A DNA stretch of 64,000 bases from CAYTGG01 sp964581415 (GCA_964581415.1 CAZOOJ010000001.1:1-64000); one strand, 5' to 3'. Shown: positions 43,442 to 52,471, counted from the stretch's first letter. The notes: generated by a model from the sequence alone, not told the origin. Made by a program: numbers and translations.

Positions 43442-44176
43442 TTATTTAAACTTTTTTAAAACTATTTTATTTAATTCTTCAGGTCCTTTAACTAAAAAAG
43501 ATTTGTCTGTAGATTTAAATAAAGGAAAATCATTTTTTGAATCCCCAAAAGAAAATGTCTTTATTTTTTTATTCTGTTTTTTAAACATTCTTATTAAAAT
43601 TTTAGCAGCTTTTCCTTTGTCATTATCTCCTAAAAGATGGAAATAATTTCCTCCTTCAGTATAATTGAAACCTCTTCTTTTAATTTCTTTTACTATTTTG
43701 TTTTTATCTTTTTTATTTTCTATTTTAAAAACCACATCGTATTCTCTTTTTTTTGCAAGTTTTGCTTCTTTTAAACTCAAACCTATCTGATTTGAAATTT
43801 CTTTAGCAGACATTTTATAAAAAGAAGTGACTTTAAATTTTTTATTGATATTTTTCATAATTTTAACTAATTTTTTATATGGAGTTCCTAATTCAATTAT
43901 AGAATAATTATCTCTTTTCTTTGATTTGAATTTAAAATCAAAATAATCTTTAGGAATAAAAATTGCTCCTCCATTTTCTGAAATAAAAGGTTCTTTATTT
44001 TTCATTTTTTTTCTATAGACTTCTATTTCTGCTCTGGTTTTGCTTGAGATTAATATTAAAGGAATTTTTTTATTTTTAAGAAGTTCTATTGCTTTTTTAG
44101 ATTTTAAAAAGCTATAATTTTTATCAATGAGTGTTCCGTCTAAATCGCTGAATATCACCTCTTTAATTTTTTCCAT
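43442..44176 (-). CDS. HAD phosphatase (mannosyl-3-phosphoglycerate phosphatase type)
   Basis: A 244-residue HAD-superfamily enzyme: motif I FSDLDGTLID near residue 10, motif II LILISSKTRAEI, and motif IV FSFGDSKNDFPLFK near 205 with the acidic pair. The pattern matches COG3769/mannosyl-3-phosphoglycerate phosphatase, which removes phosphate to make a compatible solute. No synthase is in the window. Nearly abuts the GH15-like gene, so an operon linked to sugar metabolism is likely. Confidence 0.8.
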   Translation of the reverse strand: MEKIKEVIFSDLDGTLIDKNYSFLKSKKAIELLKNKKIPLILISSKTRAEIEVYRKKMKNKEPFISENGGAIFIPKDYFDFKFKSKKRDNYSIIELGTPYKKLVKIMKNINKKFKVTSFYKMSAKEISNQIGLSLKEAKLAKKREYDVVFKIENKKDKNKIVKEIKRRGFNYTEGGNYFHLLGDNDKGKAAKILIRMFKKQNKKIKTFSFGDSKNDFPLFKSTDKSFLVKGPEELNKIVLKKFK

Positions 44177-44221
44177 ATTAAAACTTAGAAATCTTTATTT
44201 TAATAATTTTCTGAATTGAAA

Positions 44222-44461
44222 TTATTCTTTAGAAGATGCTTCTTCATTTTTTTTGCCTTCAAATTCACTGTAATGACATTTTCCGCAATAAGCTCTTCCT
44301 TGAGAAACATTTAGAAATACTCCTGGTCCGCATCTCGGACAGGTTCTAGCTCTTGTAATTTTATCACCTTCTATTTTATACTTAGAATATTTTTTTCCAG
44401 TAGGCTTGTTTTTATGAGGCTTTTTTCCTTTCTTTTTTGATTTAGCTTTTTTCTTTCCCAT
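44222..44461 (-). CDS. rps27ae: Ribosomal protein S27Ae (eS31)
   Basis: A 79-residue small-subunit protein. A basic N-terminus is followed by a zinc finger RTCPRCGPGVFLN...AYCGKCHYSEF with four Cys. Length is in the normal range. It is adjacent to S24e as in the usual archaeal order S24e-S27ae; only 2 bp separate the genes. Confidence 0.93.
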   Translation of the reverse strand: MGKKKAKSKKKGKKPHKNKPTGKKYSKYKIEGDKITRARTCPRCGPGVFLNVSQGRAYCGKCHYSEFEGKKNEEASSKE

Positions 44462-44463
44462 TT

Positions 44464-44919
44464 TTATTCTTTAGATTGCTCGCTCGCAGGCTCGCTCGAT
44501 TTATCAGAATTTATTAATGAGGAATCTTCTTTAATTTTTTCTTTATCTGAAGATTCAGATTCATTAATAAGATTATTATTTCCTTCGGATTTTTCTTCTT
44601 GTTCTTTTTGAGGAGATTCTTGAACTTTTTCTTCTTCTAAAGCTTTCTTTTCTTCTTCAATTTCTTTTTTCTTCTTAATTTCTATCTTGTCCTTATCTTC
44701 TTTTGAAGGATATATCTTTGCAATAACTGAAAAATCTTTTCTTCCAAATTTTCCTTTAATTGTCTTTATTTTTATACATTCTGGCTGAACTGAAAATTTT
44801 TTGGATACTATATCTTTAATCTCTTTACGACTCGGAGTAATTTCTGCTTTAATTTCTCCTTTTATTTCCCTTCTTTTAAATAAAGGATTTTCTTTATCTT
44901 CGATTATTTTAAATTCCAT
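44464..44919 (-). CDS. rps24e: Ribosomal protein S24e with long acidic tail
   Basis: The first 75 residues match S24e (NPLFKRREIKGEIKAEITPSR...KTIKGKFGRKDFSVIAKIY). The remaining 75 residues are an unusual, highly charged disordered tail (EKVQESPQKEQEEKSEGN). Total length 151 exceeds the usual 100 or so. Member of the RpoE1-Spt4-S24e-S27ae run. Confidence 0.92.
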   Translation of the reverse strand: MEFKIIEDKENPLFKRREIKGEIKAEITPSRKEIKDIVSKKFSVQPECIKIKTIKGKFGRKDFSVIAKIYPSKEDKDKIEIKKKKEIEEEKKALEEEKVQESPQKEQEEKSEGNNNLINESESSDKEKIKEDSSLINSDKSSEPASEQSKE

Positions 44920-44924
44920 TAGAA

Positions 44925-45116
44925 TTACCTGGTTTTAATTGCAAAGCTTCCTTTTTCATTTATTTTTAATTTTTTAGCAATTTCAGATTTTTCAGGATTA
45001 GATACAATTATTCTTCCCTTAAAACTTTCTGTTGATTCTTTAGAACCACAATTAGGACATTTCTCTCCTTCATAGATTCTGCCGCAATTTTTACATGCTT
45101 TTGCTTTTGGTGTCAT
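44925..45116 (-). CDS. spt4: RNA polymerase subunit RpoE2 / Spt4
   Basis: A 63-residue zinc protein: ACKNCGRIYEGEKCPNCGS gives four Cys, then strands FKGRIIVSNPEKSEIAKKL. This is the Spt4/RpoE'' elongation factor that pairs with Spt5. It lies between RpoE1 and S24e as in most archaea, 5 bp from S24e. Confidence 0.93.
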   Translation of the reverse strand: MTPKAKACKNCGRIYEGEKCPNCGSKESTESFKGRIIVSNPEKSEIAKKLKINEKGSFAIKTR

Positions 45117-45203
45117 TTTCTTATTTTTTATTTAATTAATATATGAAACAAATGGACTATGAATTCATTATGTTTATCTTTTTTTCTTTAAAATTAAATT
45201 TAT

Positions 45204-45815
45204 TCATTTCTTTTTACTTCCTGACTTTCCTTTAATAGTTTTTTCTTCAGCTTTTGCTGCTTTTGCTGCAGCTTTTTGTTTTTTTAATTTATCTTCTTTA
45301 ATCCATTCTAATTTTCCTAATCCTGGTTGCCTCATAGTTAATCCTATCTTTGGTTCGTCTCCCTTATGACTTATAGCGATTATTCTTGCAAGACAAAAAT
45401 CTCCTTGTTTTAGATTTCTTTTTGTTGATTTTCCTAATAAGGAATTTGCTTTACTAAAACTAACATAATCTTCCATTGTTTGTCCAATATGAATCATTCC
45501 TCTCATAATTCCCATATCAATAAAAGCTCCAAAGTTAGTTATCTCTGAGATTATTCCATAAACTAATTCATGAAGTTCTGGTTTCCAAGTCAATAATTTA
45601 AATTTTGAATTATAATATGTTGCTCCATCTCCAGGAATTATTATTCCTTCTCCGACTTCTAAAACATTTATTACAGAGATTACTCTTCCAAGTTCTTTAT
45701 CATAATAATCACTATAAGTTTCAATTAATTGTCTTTCAACAGACTCTACTGTGGGTAATCCAAAAAATCTTGGAGCTACTCTTACATAATCTTCAACTTC
45801 TGTTAAATAAAACAT
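45204..45815 (-). CDS. rpoE1: RNA polymerase subunit RpoE1 (Rpb7-like)
   Basis: A 203-residue Rpb7-type stalk subunit: N-terminal tip domain (MFYLTEVEDYVRVAPRFFG) followed by an S1/OB domain (VYGIISEITNFGAFIDMG, RMIHIG-like RGMIHIGQTMEDY). It binds nascent RNA with Rpb4. The Ala/Lys-rich tail after about 170 is unusual. It leads the transcription/ribosomal run. Confidence 0.93.
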   Translation of the reverse strand: MFYLTEVEDYVRVAPRFFGLPTVESVERQLIETYSDYYDKELGRVISVINVLEVGEGIIIPGDGATYYNSKFKLLTWKPELHELVYGIISEITNFGAFIDMGIMRGMIHIGQTMEDYVSFSKANSLLGKSTKRNLKQGDFCLARIIAISHKGDEPKIGLTMRQPGLGKLEWIKEDKLKKQKAAAKAAKAEEKTIKGKSGSKKK

Positions 45816-45879
45816 TTTATCTGGAAAAAATAATAAGAATTGGTTTAAAAAAGTTGTTATTCAAGATAAAAAGACTTAC

Positions 45880-46251
45880 TTAAATAATTTCTAACTTCTT
45901 CTTTCCTCTGATAATTAATTTGGGCTTTTTAATTTTCTTTTTTAATTCTCTATCAAGAGTCGCTACAGTTATATTTTCATTTTTATTAGCAAACTCTGCT
46001 ATAGCATTATCCAAATTTCTTTTTTCAAATTTTATTTTTTCAAAAGAAGATTTATTTAGAATTTTTAAAGCCAAATCAGCAATCTCTCTATGACGCTGTT
46101 TTTGTCTTGATTTTTTTATCTTTTTTATTTCTCTTATAACATTTTCTGGAATTATAATTTTAAAACCTCTGAGTTTTAATTCTTCAAAAAAATCTATTTT
46201 TTGCTTTATACAGATTAGAATAAAATTTGTGTCTAATAATATTTTTTTCAT
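45880..46251 (-). CDS. PIN-domain ribonuclease (Fcf1-like)
   Basis: A 123-residue PIN nuclease: ILLDTNFILI with the first acidic residue, DNAIAEFANKNENITVATLDRELKKKI with the later acids. Archaeal homologs near RpoE1 resemble Fcf1/Utp24-type rRNA-processing nucleases, so 16S rRNA maturation is plausible. Upstream in the same block as RpoE1; ATG near 46251. Confidence 0.8.
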   Translation of the reverse strand: MKKILLDTNFILICIKQKIDFFEELKLRGFKIIIPENVIREIKKIKKSRQKQRHREIADLALKILNKSSFEKIKFEKRNLDNAIAEFANKNENITVATLDRELKKKIKKPKLIIRGKKKLEII

Positions 46252-46379
46252 AAGAAATTGAAGAATTTCTAATATTAAAAGTTACTGATTCTAATTTTTA
46301 AAAAAGACAAATTAACTTTAAAATATTCAGATACGAACAAGAACCTAACATTTATTAATTAATAATCTCTTTATTTTTA

Positions 46380-46928
46380 ATGAAAGAGATGGATAATATT
46401 CTAAGAATTTTTATAGAAACAAGAACAGCTATTGAAAATGATGAAGTTATAAAATTAAAAGATTTAAGTAATCAAACAATACATACAGCATCAATAAGTC
46501 AAGATGCAGATAATATAGCTGTTGCAGTCATTGTTTATTCTTTAAGTAAGATAATAGAAAGAGAATATTTTAATAAGAAAAGAAAAGAAGAAATTATTCT
46601 TCTGATTAATAATTTGATTTCTTCTATTGAAAGAAAAGATAAGAATAAAATTAAAAATAATTTAATTCAATTAAGAAATAGCTTAGAGAAATTTTCTGGA
46701 AAAATAAAAGATTATATTCGAGATGTTTTTATAAAATCAAGTATAAACAAAGCTTCTAAAATTTATGAGCATGGAATATCTATGGAAAAAACAGCAAGCC
46801 TTCTTGGAATAACTATGTTTGATTTAGCTGGTTATGCTGGACAAAAATCTTCAATTTCTGAAATTCCAGAGAATAAAACAATAAATGTTAAATCAAGAAT
46901 TAAATTAGCCATGGAAATGTTTGAATGA
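46380..46928 (+). CDS. Helical protein with HTH end, PIN-partner
   Basis: A 182-residue helical protein. Near the C-terminus is MEKTASLLGITMFDLAGYAG, a helix-turn-helix like that of UPF0175-type antitoxins. It precedes a PIN-domain protein by 18 bp on the same strand, in the order antitoxin-toxin. The N-terminal region has no known motif. DNA binding and autoregulation are inferred. Confidence 0.6.
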   Translation: MKEMDNILRIFIETRTAIENDEVIKLKDLSNQTIHTASISQDADNIAVAVIVYSLSKIIEREYFNKKRKEEIILLINNLISSIERKDKNKIKNNLIQLRNSLEKFSGKIKDYIRDVFIKSSINKASKIYEHGISMEKTASLLGITMFDLAGYAGQKSSISEIPENKTINVKSRIKLAMEMFE

Positions 46929-46946
46929 AATGGAGAAGACAATAAA

Positions 46947-47630
46947 ATGAATAAAATAGTAATTTTTGATGCAAGCACTTTAATTAGTTTTTCAATGAAT
47001 GGAATGTTAGATATTATTAAAGATTTAAAAAAGAATTTTAATGGTAAATTTATAATAACAAAAGATGTGAAAAGAGAAGTTATTGATAAGCCAATTGAAA
47101 TAAAAAAATTTGAATTAGAAGCATTAAAAATCAAACAACTTTTAAATGAAAAGATTCTTGAAATGTCTTGTTCTCTAGGAATTAAAGAAGATGAAATTTC
47201 TAAAAAAACTAAAGAAATAATAGAAAGAGCAAGAAATATTTTTATAGCAGATAAAAAAATAAATCTGATTGATTCTGGAGAATCTTCATGTCTCGCATTA
47301 TCTGTTATTTTAAATAAAAAAGGAATAAAAAATATTATTTGTATTGATGAGAGAACCACAAGAATCTTATGTGAAAAACCAGAAAATCTCAAAAAACTTA
47401 TGGAGAAAAGATTACATGCAAAATTAAAATATATTAAAAAAGATTTTAAATTTTTCAATCAATTTAAAATTATTCGTTCTGTTGAATTAGTATATGTCGC
47501 ATATAAAAAGAACTTAATAAAGATAGGAAATGGAAAACTTTTAGATGCTTTGCTTTATGCTTTAAAATTTAAAGGATGTGCAATTTCAGGAGAAGAAATT
47601 GAAGAAATGAAAAGAATAGGCAAAGATTAA
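46947..47630 (+). CDS. PIN-like ribonuclease, possible toxin
   Basis: A 227-residue PIN-fold protein: IVIFDASTLISFSMNGML with the first Asp near residue 8, DSGESSCLALSVIL mid-protein with acidic residues, and IICIDERTTRIL. A 70-residue C-terminal extension follows. Probably the nuclease of a toxin-antitoxin-like pair with the upstream gene. Expression likely coupled; its RNA target is unknown. Confidence 0.7.
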   Translation: MNKIVIFDASTLISFSMNGMLDIIKDLKKNFNGKFIITKDVKREVIDKPIEIKKFELEALKIKQLLNEKILEMSCSLGIKEDEISKKTKEIIERARNIFIADKKINLIDSGESSCLALSVILNKKGIKNIICIDERTTRILCEKPENLKKLMEKRLHAKLKYIKKDFKFFNQFKIIRSVELVYVAYKKNLIKIGNGKLLDALLYALKFKGCAISGEEIEEMKRIGKD

Positions 47631-47663
47631 AGCTTTAAAAATCAAGAAATTCTAATAAAATTA

Positions 47664-47734
47664 GGGTGCGTCGCTTAATGGTAAAGTGGTCGGCTCCAGC
47701 CCGACAGCTGGGGGTTCAATTCCCTCCGCGCCCA
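47664..47734 (+). tRNA. tRNA-Trp(CCA)
   Basis: Cloverleaf: acceptor GGGTGCG/CGCGCCC with A73, D-stem GCT/AGT, anticodon arm GTCGG-CTCCAGC-CCGAC (anticodon CCA), T-arm GGGGG-TTCAATT-CCCTC (roughly paired). Archaeal tRNA-Trp often has an intron; this one has none. It decodes only UGG, relevant to the UGA in the DUF5652 gene. Confidence 0.9.
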
Positions 47735-47744
47735 TATTTTTAAA

Positions 47745-47924
47745 ATGAGACTTAATAATCTAGTTGATAAAATTGAATCTGTTTATAATTCTATACTTAC
47801 TGAAAAATTAGAAATTTATGAAATAATGAATTCAACACCAGGAATGTATAAATTAGAAATAACTAAAACAGCTATTAATCTTGTCAAAAAGATATCTTTC
47901 CCATATCTTAATAAAAACAAATAA
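47745..47924 (+). CDS. Small helical protein, 59 aa
   Basis: A 59-residue frame MRLNNLVDKIESVYNS...ISFPYLNKNK, all helical in character, with an ATG start 10 bp after tRNA-Trp. It could be co-transcribed with the tRNA. No family recognised. Composition and good length make it a plausible gene. Confidence 0.5.
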   Translation: MRLNNLVDKIESVYNSILTEKLEIYEIMNSTPGMYKLEITKTAINLVKKISFPYLNKNK

Positions 47925-47983
47925 AAATCTAATTATAATTACCGAAGAATTTAAAAAGAAAAAGTTATTTTTTTATTATCAAA

Positions 47984-48325
47984 ATGGAAAATGAAGAAAA
48001 CAAAATAAAAATTGAAGTAGAAGACTATGATTTTGAAGAAAAAGTAATAGAGAAAAGCAAAGAGATACCTGTTATTGTTGATTTTTGGGCTGAATGGTGC
48101 ATGCCTTGTTTGATATTAGGGCCTATTTTAGAAAAAATTATAAGTGAGAATAAAGGAAAATTTATTTTAGCTAAATTAAATGTTGATAGAGCTCCTGTAA
48201 TAAGTCAAAAATATCAAATAACAAGCATTCCTTCAGTTAAAATCTTCAAGAATGGAGAGATCGTTGATGAGTTTATTGGCGCTTTACCAGAATCTTCTGT
48301 AAGAGAATATCTTAATAAAATTTAA
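47984..48325 (+). CDS. trxA: Thioredoxin
   Basis: A 113-residue thioredoxin: active site FWAEWCMPCL (Cys39, Cys42), the cis-Pro block TSIPSVKIFKNGEIVDEF. The second-to-active residue is Met instead of Gly, otherwise typical. It opens a gene run with two ferredoxins, so reduction of Fe-S partners or of ribonucleotide reductase is plausible. TATA-like element before the ATG. Confidence 0.92.
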   Translation: MENEENKIKIEVEDYDFEEKVIEKSKEIPVIVDFWAEWCMPCLILGPILEKIISENKGKFILAKLNVDRAPVISQKYQITSIPSVKIFKNGEIVDEFIGALPESSVREYLNKI

Positions 48326-48337
48326 AGAACTAATCAG

Positions 48338-48910
48338 ATGTTTAATATAAGCAAGAATAGGTGTATAGGTTGTGGGCTTTGTAGAAATATATGTCCAGAG
48401 CAAATAATATTAGATATAAAAAAAGGAATTTCAGTAATAAAAAAACAAGATGAAGAATGTTTAAAAAAGGCTGTAAAGATCTGTCCTCAAAAAGCAATAA
48501 AAGAAATCAAACAAGACTTGCTTTTTGCTATAGGAACAGATGACAAGGAAAAGATAAAATCTGATGATCATATAGGAGAATCAAAATATTTTCAAATATG
48601 GAAATTTTCAGCTAAGACTGGAAAATTATCTTTTATTGTTACAAGAGAAAATTCAAAGTATAGAGAAAACGAGAATAGAATTCATGGAGATCCTAATAAA
48701 GCCGAAGCCACATCCTCTGTTATAGAAGATATAGATGTCTTAGTAGGGAAAATATTTGGACCAAATATTCTTAGAATAAAAAATAAATTTGTTTGTGCTG
48801 TGATTAGAGAACCAAAAATTAAAAAAGCAATAGAGATAATTAAAGGTAATATTAATGAAATAATAGAAGAACAGGAGAAAGAAGAAAAAAAAGGTATAAT
48901 ATTGCAATAA
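48338..48910 (+). CDS. Ferredoxin fused to NifX-like domain
   Basis: A 190-residue protein. The N-terminus has CIGCGLCRNICPEQ and CLKKAVKICPQK, ligands for one or two 4Fe-4S clusters (about 8-50). The C-terminal half (about 85-175) resembles the dinitrogenase iron-molybdenum cofactor family (NifX/NafY): IVTRENSK, VLVGKIFGPNILRIKNK. Electron transfer with an Fe-S carrier is likely. It follows thioredoxin by 12 bp. Confidence 0.75.
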   Translation: MFNISKNRCIGCGLCRNICPEQIILDIKKGISVIKKQDEECLKKAVKICPQKAIKEIKQDLLFAIGTDDKEKIKSDDHIGESKYFQIWKFSAKTGKLSFIVTRENSKYRENENRIHGDPNKAEATSSVIEDIDVLVGKIFGPNILRIKNKFVCAVIREPKIKKAIEIIKGNINEIIEEQEKEEKKGIILQ

Positions 48911-48939
48911 TAAAAATTAATAAATTTAATTTTATAAAA

Positions 48940-49275
48940 ATGGCTAAGGTTGTTAAAAGCAAATGTTTAGGATGTGGAATCTGTTCAAATATTTGTCCAG
49001 AAGGAATAGAAGTAGTAAATGGAAAAGCGAGAATAAAAGATGAAAATGCAGATTGTTTAAAAGATGCTGCAAATGCTTGTCCTCAGGAAGCTATTTTATT
49101 AAACGAAAAAGAAACTGAAAAAGAAGATACAGAATTTAATCAGAATAATAATGAAAATAATTGGAAACCAGGAATTGGTCAAGGAAGAGGATTAGGTGCA
49201 GGCAGAGGAAGAGGTCTTGGTATAGGCCCAAGAAATGGAAGGGGAAGAGGAATGGGTAGAGGAAGAAGGAGATAG
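48940..49275 (+). CDS. Ferredoxin with Gly/Arg-rich tail
   Basis: A 111-residue protein: CLGCGICSNICPEGIE and CLKDAANACPQEAI give a two-cluster-like ferredoxin domain (1-55), followed by a 40-residue Gly-Arg repeat tail (GRGLGAGRGRGLGIGP). RGG-like tails bind nucleic acid or membranes, an unusual addition for a ferredoxin. It follows the preceding ferredoxin/NifX gene by 29 bp. Confidence 0.8.
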   Translation: MAKVVKSKCLGCGICSNICPEGIEVVNGKARIKDENADCLKDAANACPQEAILLNEKETEKEDTEFNQNNNENNWKPGIGQGRGLGAGRGRGLGIGPRNGRGRGMGRGRRR

Positions 49276-49431
49276 TAAAAAAGTTGTAGAGATTTTATTA
49301 ATTTTTTCTTAAAAATAACTATTAATATTTTAAATAATAAAAAAATCTACTTTTGATTAATATATTTAAAGTAAAATTAATTTATTATAAAATAAAAAAA
49401 TAAGGATAATTTAAGAATATAAAAGAATAAA

Positions 49432-49617
49432 ATGCCCTGTAAATGGTTTAAAGTTTGCCCTCTGAGAAAATTAGAAAAACAAGGAAGAATTAGTATGAAA
49501 TGGAGAAAAGAGTATTGTTTATCAGATAAAAATTATAAGAACTGTAAAAGATTTCAGCTTGAAAAAAAAGGTATAAAACGTCCTGATAATATGCTGCCTA
49601 ATGGTGAAAGAATCTGA
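49432..49617 (+). CDS. Small four-Cys protein
   Basis: A 61-residue basic protein with Cys at 3, 9, 29 and 37 (MPCKWFKVCPLRKLE, YCLSDKNYKNCKRF), a likely zinc or Fe-S ligand set. Placed in the redox island between ferredoxins and the ArsR gene. ATG start; function unknown. Confidence 0.6.
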   Translation: MPCKWFKVCPLRKLEKQGRISMKWRKEYCLSDKNYKNCKRFQLEKKGIKRPDNMLPNGERI

Positions 49618-49734
49618 ACAGATAATTTATTCTAATCAAAAGATTTAAATAGTCGTATGAATTATTTTTCATATGTAAGAAATTTCATATGAAATTTCCA
49701 GTATTTCAAAAAATTAAAAGAAAAATTTTTCAAA

Positions 49735-50079
49735 ATGAAAGAAAATTCATTTAATCCTTATATAAATCACAGAACATATCATCTCTTTTTTAGTAATCTC
49801 GCAAATCCTATAAAAATAGGAATAATTCTCAGTTTAAGAAATAGCAATAAAAATGTCACAGAATTATCCAAAGACCTTATGATTGAACAAAGCAAACTTT
49901 CCCATTCTCTAAGATCTTTAAAAAACTGCAAAATTGTAGAAGTAAATAAAAAAGGAAAAGAAAGAATTTATTCTTTAAATGAAAAAATAATAATTCCCAT
50001 GTTAAAACTTATTGAAAGACATGTGCATATTGATTGCAAATGTGAATGTTGTATTATGAAAGGAACTTGTAAAAAGTGA
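49735..50079 (+). CDS. ArsR-family transcription regulator
   Basis: A 114-residue winged-helix protein: SNLANPIKIGIILSLR, then the recognition helix QSKLSHSLRSLKNCKIV and wing NKKGKERIYSLN, as in ArsR/SmtB. Six Cys in the C-terminus (HIDCKCECCIMKGTCKK) could bind metal or a cluster, making it a sensor. The stop overlaps the next GTG start by 4 bp; it probably controls the Fe-S genes. Confidence 0.8.
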   Translation: MKENSFNPYINHRTYHLFFSNLANPIKIGIILSLRNSNKNVTELSKDLMIEQSKLSHSLRSLKNCKIVEVNKKGKERIYSLNEKIIIPMLKLIERHVHIDCKCECCIMKGTCKK

Positions 50080-50471
50080 TAAATCAAAAAGAATTATTAA
50101 AAGAAGCAGGATATTCAGATAAAGCAATTAAGTATTTTTTGAATAGAGAAGGTGTTGGAACAATTAAAAATGCAGATTCTTCTGCAAGATACAAAGGTCC
50201 TTGTGGAGATATTATGGAATTTTTTCTAAAAATTGAAGAGAATATTATAAAAGATGTAAAATTTCAGGCAATAGGCTGCGCAGGTGCTTATTCTTCTGGT
50301 TCAGCATTGACTAAAATGATAAAAAACAAACCTTTAATAGAAGCAGAGAAGATAACTGAAAGAGATATTTTTAATCATCTTGGAAAAATTCCAGATTCTA
50401 AAATTCATTGTGCACGATTAGCATTAATTACTTTAAAAAAAGCAATTGAAGATTATGAGAAGAAAAAATGA
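50076..50471 (+). CDS. IscU/NifU-like Fe-S scaffold protein
   Basis: A 131-residue scaffold for iron-sulfur cluster assembly with the three Cys motifs: GPCGD (Cys43), AIGCAGAYSSGSALT (Cys68) and KIHCARLALITL (Cys112). GTG start in a GTGA overlap with the ArsR stop. It would build clusters for the ferredoxins and perhaps for NrdG and XPD-like helicase. Confidence 0.85.
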   Translation: MINQKELLKEAGYSDKAIKYFLNREGVGTIKNADSSARYKGPCGDIMEFFLKIEENIIKDVKFQAIGCAGAYSSGSALTKMIKNKPLIEAEKITERDIFNHLGKIPDSKIHCARLALITLKKAIEDYEKKK

Positions 50472-50508
50472 ACAACAAGTTTATAAATAAAATAGTCTCT
50501 TTAATAAT

Positions 50509-51063
50509 ATGTTATGGGTAGTTTGGATATTAGTTGCTGTACTTGCGTTGATTTTAATAATGTTTATTTATTATTTCAATAAATTTATAGTTTTAAGCAA
50601 CAGAATAGAGAATTCTCTTTCTCAAATAGATGTTCAGCTTAGGAAAAGAGCTGACCTTGTTCCAAATCTTTTGAATTCTGTTAAAGGTTATGTTAAACAT
50701 GAAAAAGCAATGATAACAAAAGTCACAGAAGCGAGAAAAGCATTGCTTGGTGCAAAAGATATTGTTGGAAAAATGAAAGCAGGAAATCAATTACAATCAG
50801 CATTAAAGAGTATCTTTGCTCTTGCTGAAAATTATCCTCAGTTAAAAGCAAATGAAAATTTCTTGCATTTACAACAGGAATTGTCAGCGATTGAAGATAA
50901 AGTAGCATATTCAAGACAATTTTATAATGATTCGATTTTGGATTACAATAATTCAGTAAAAGTTTTCCCTGGAATTATTTTCGCAGGAATTTTTAACAAA
51001 AAAGAAAAACCTTACTTAAAAATTCCTGAAGAAAAAAGGGCTGTTCCAAAAGTTGAGTTCTGA
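50509..51063 (+). CDS. lemA: LemA-family protein
   Basis: A 184-residue membrane-anchored coiled protein: N-terminal helix (WVVWILVAVLALILIMFIYY), then the LemA core YFNKFIVLSNRIENSLSQID, RKRADLVPNLLNSVKGY and the end block YNDSILDYNNSVKVFPG. Archaeal LemA is often beside HtpX, as here. Function in envelope stress is inferred. Confidence 0.88.
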   Translation: MLWVVWILVAVLALILIMFIYYFNKFIVLSNRIENSLSQIDVQLRKRADLVPNLLNSVKGYVKHEKAMITKVTEARKALLGAKDIVGKMKAGNQLQSALKSIFALAENYPQLKANENFLHLQQELSAIEDKVAYSRQFYNDSILDYNNSVKVFPGIIFAGIFNKKEKPYLKIPEEKRAVPKVEF

Positions 51064-51297
51064 ATAAGTTAAGAATAGTAAATATTTTTGGTGGAAAAAA
51101 GTTTCTTTATTTTAATCTTTTAATTTTGGTTGTTAATATCTTCAAGCAAACAATTTTTAGAAAGATTCTTAATAACAAAAATTTAACAAAAAATCAAAAA
51201 GTAATTATAAACAAAGCACGAAAGAAAGAATTTGAAAAAGATGAATCGAAAAATTTTCCAAAAGACTATGAGCCAGAAACATTGTGGTTTTTTTGAA
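51057..51297 (+). pseudogene. Start-less coding remnant after LemA
   Basis: In the 51064-51583 gap one plus frame stays open for about 80 codons to TGA near 51297 (KKFLYFNLLILVVNIFKQTI, then KKEFEKDESKNFPKDYEPE). It has a hydrophobic segment and acidic/basic tail, but no good start codon. Probably a decayed gene. The rest of the gap shows nothing. Confidence 0.3.
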
Positions 51298-51583
51298 AAT
51301 AACTATCAATAAAGATTATTCCTATTAAAACAATGATTCCAATAATCAAATAATGTTTTTTTTTTCAGATATAATATCAAATTAATTCATTATTTAGATT
51401 TACCAAATATTCCTAGTAGAGTTAGAGCATAAAGATTACCCATTTATTAAAACTAACATAATCTTCCTCATGTTAATTTTTAATAATTTAATTTTATTAA
51501 GAACTATGACAAAATTATATCACCCAGGAACAGTTTTTTATTTCATAAAATAACTTTTTATACTCTTTTTTATTAATTAATTT

Positions 51584-52471
51584 ATGGTTAAGCATGTTTC
51601 ATTTTATGAACAAATTTCACAGAATAAAAGAAATTCTTTTTTTCTGATTATTTTTATATTCGCAATTCTCGTTCTTCTAAGTTATGTGATTGGACTAATC
51701 TATTCTGAATTTTTTTTCTTTATTTTAATAATTGGAATTATAATTTCAATTTCTTATATTTTAATAAGTTATTATAATTCAGATAAAATTGCTCTTAAAT
51801 CAGTAAATGCAAAATCCGCATCAGGGCAGGAGTACAGACAAATACATAATATTGTCGAGGGATTATGCCTTGCAAGTGGAATGCCAAAACCGAAAATTTA
51901 TATTATGAAAGGAGAGCAGATAAATGCTTTTGCAACAGGAAGAGATCCCAAACATTCTGTAATTTGCGTGACAGAAGGAGCATTGAAAAAATTAAACAAG
52001 CAGGAATTGGAAGGAGTTCTCGGGCACGAACTTTCACATATTGCAAATTATGATATAAGATTTATGACTCTTACAGCTGTCTTAGTTGGAATGATTGCAA
52101 TTATCTCCCAAATATTTTTAAGAAGTTTATGGTTTAGTGGAGGAAGAAATAGAGATGGAAAAAGCGGTGCAATTTTAATGATAATAGGAATTCTTCTTGC
52201 AATTCTCGCACCAATTGTTGTTATGCTTGTTCAATTTGCAATTTCAAGAAAAAGAGAATATGCAGCAGACGCGTCTTCTGTAAAATTCACGAGAAGCCCT
52301 ACAGGATTAATAAATGCCTTGAAAAAAATAAAAACAGAAAACACGCCGATAAAAGTTTCAGGAGCAGTTTCTCCTCTTTTCATTTCAGACCCTTTTAGAA
52401 AAAAAATGTCTGGTTTAACACAAACACATCCGCCAATTGAAGAAAGGATTAAAGTTTTGGAAAGAATGTAA
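51584..52471 (+). CDS. htpX: M48 zinc protease HtpX-like
   Basis: A 295-residue membrane protease. Two N-terminal helices (about 20-62), then the zinc site HELSH at 148-152 with downstream EYAAD (third ligand), and two further helices (about 160-210). Matches HtpX/Ste24-type quality-control peptidases that cleave misfolded membrane proteins. It forms the familiar pair with LemA. Confidence 0.92.
   Translation: MVKHVSFYEQISQNKRNSFFLIIFIFAILVLLSYVIGLIYSEFFFFILIIGIIISISYILISYYNSDKIALKSVNAKSASGQEYRQIHNIVEGLCLASGMPKPKIYIMKGEQINAFATGRDPKHSVICVTEGALKKLNKQELEGVLGHELSHIANYDIRFMTLTAVLVGMIAIISQIFLRSLWFSGGRNRDGKSGAILMIIGILLAILAPIVVMLVQFAISRKREYAADASSVKFTRSPTGLINALKKIKTENTPIKVSGAVSPLFISDPFRKKMSGLTQTHPPIEERIKVLERM

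Noticed and set aside
48338..50471. Nitrogenase gene cluster
   Set aside because: NifX-like and NifU-like domains are present but no nifHDK genes; these domains occur widely in Fe-S assembly.
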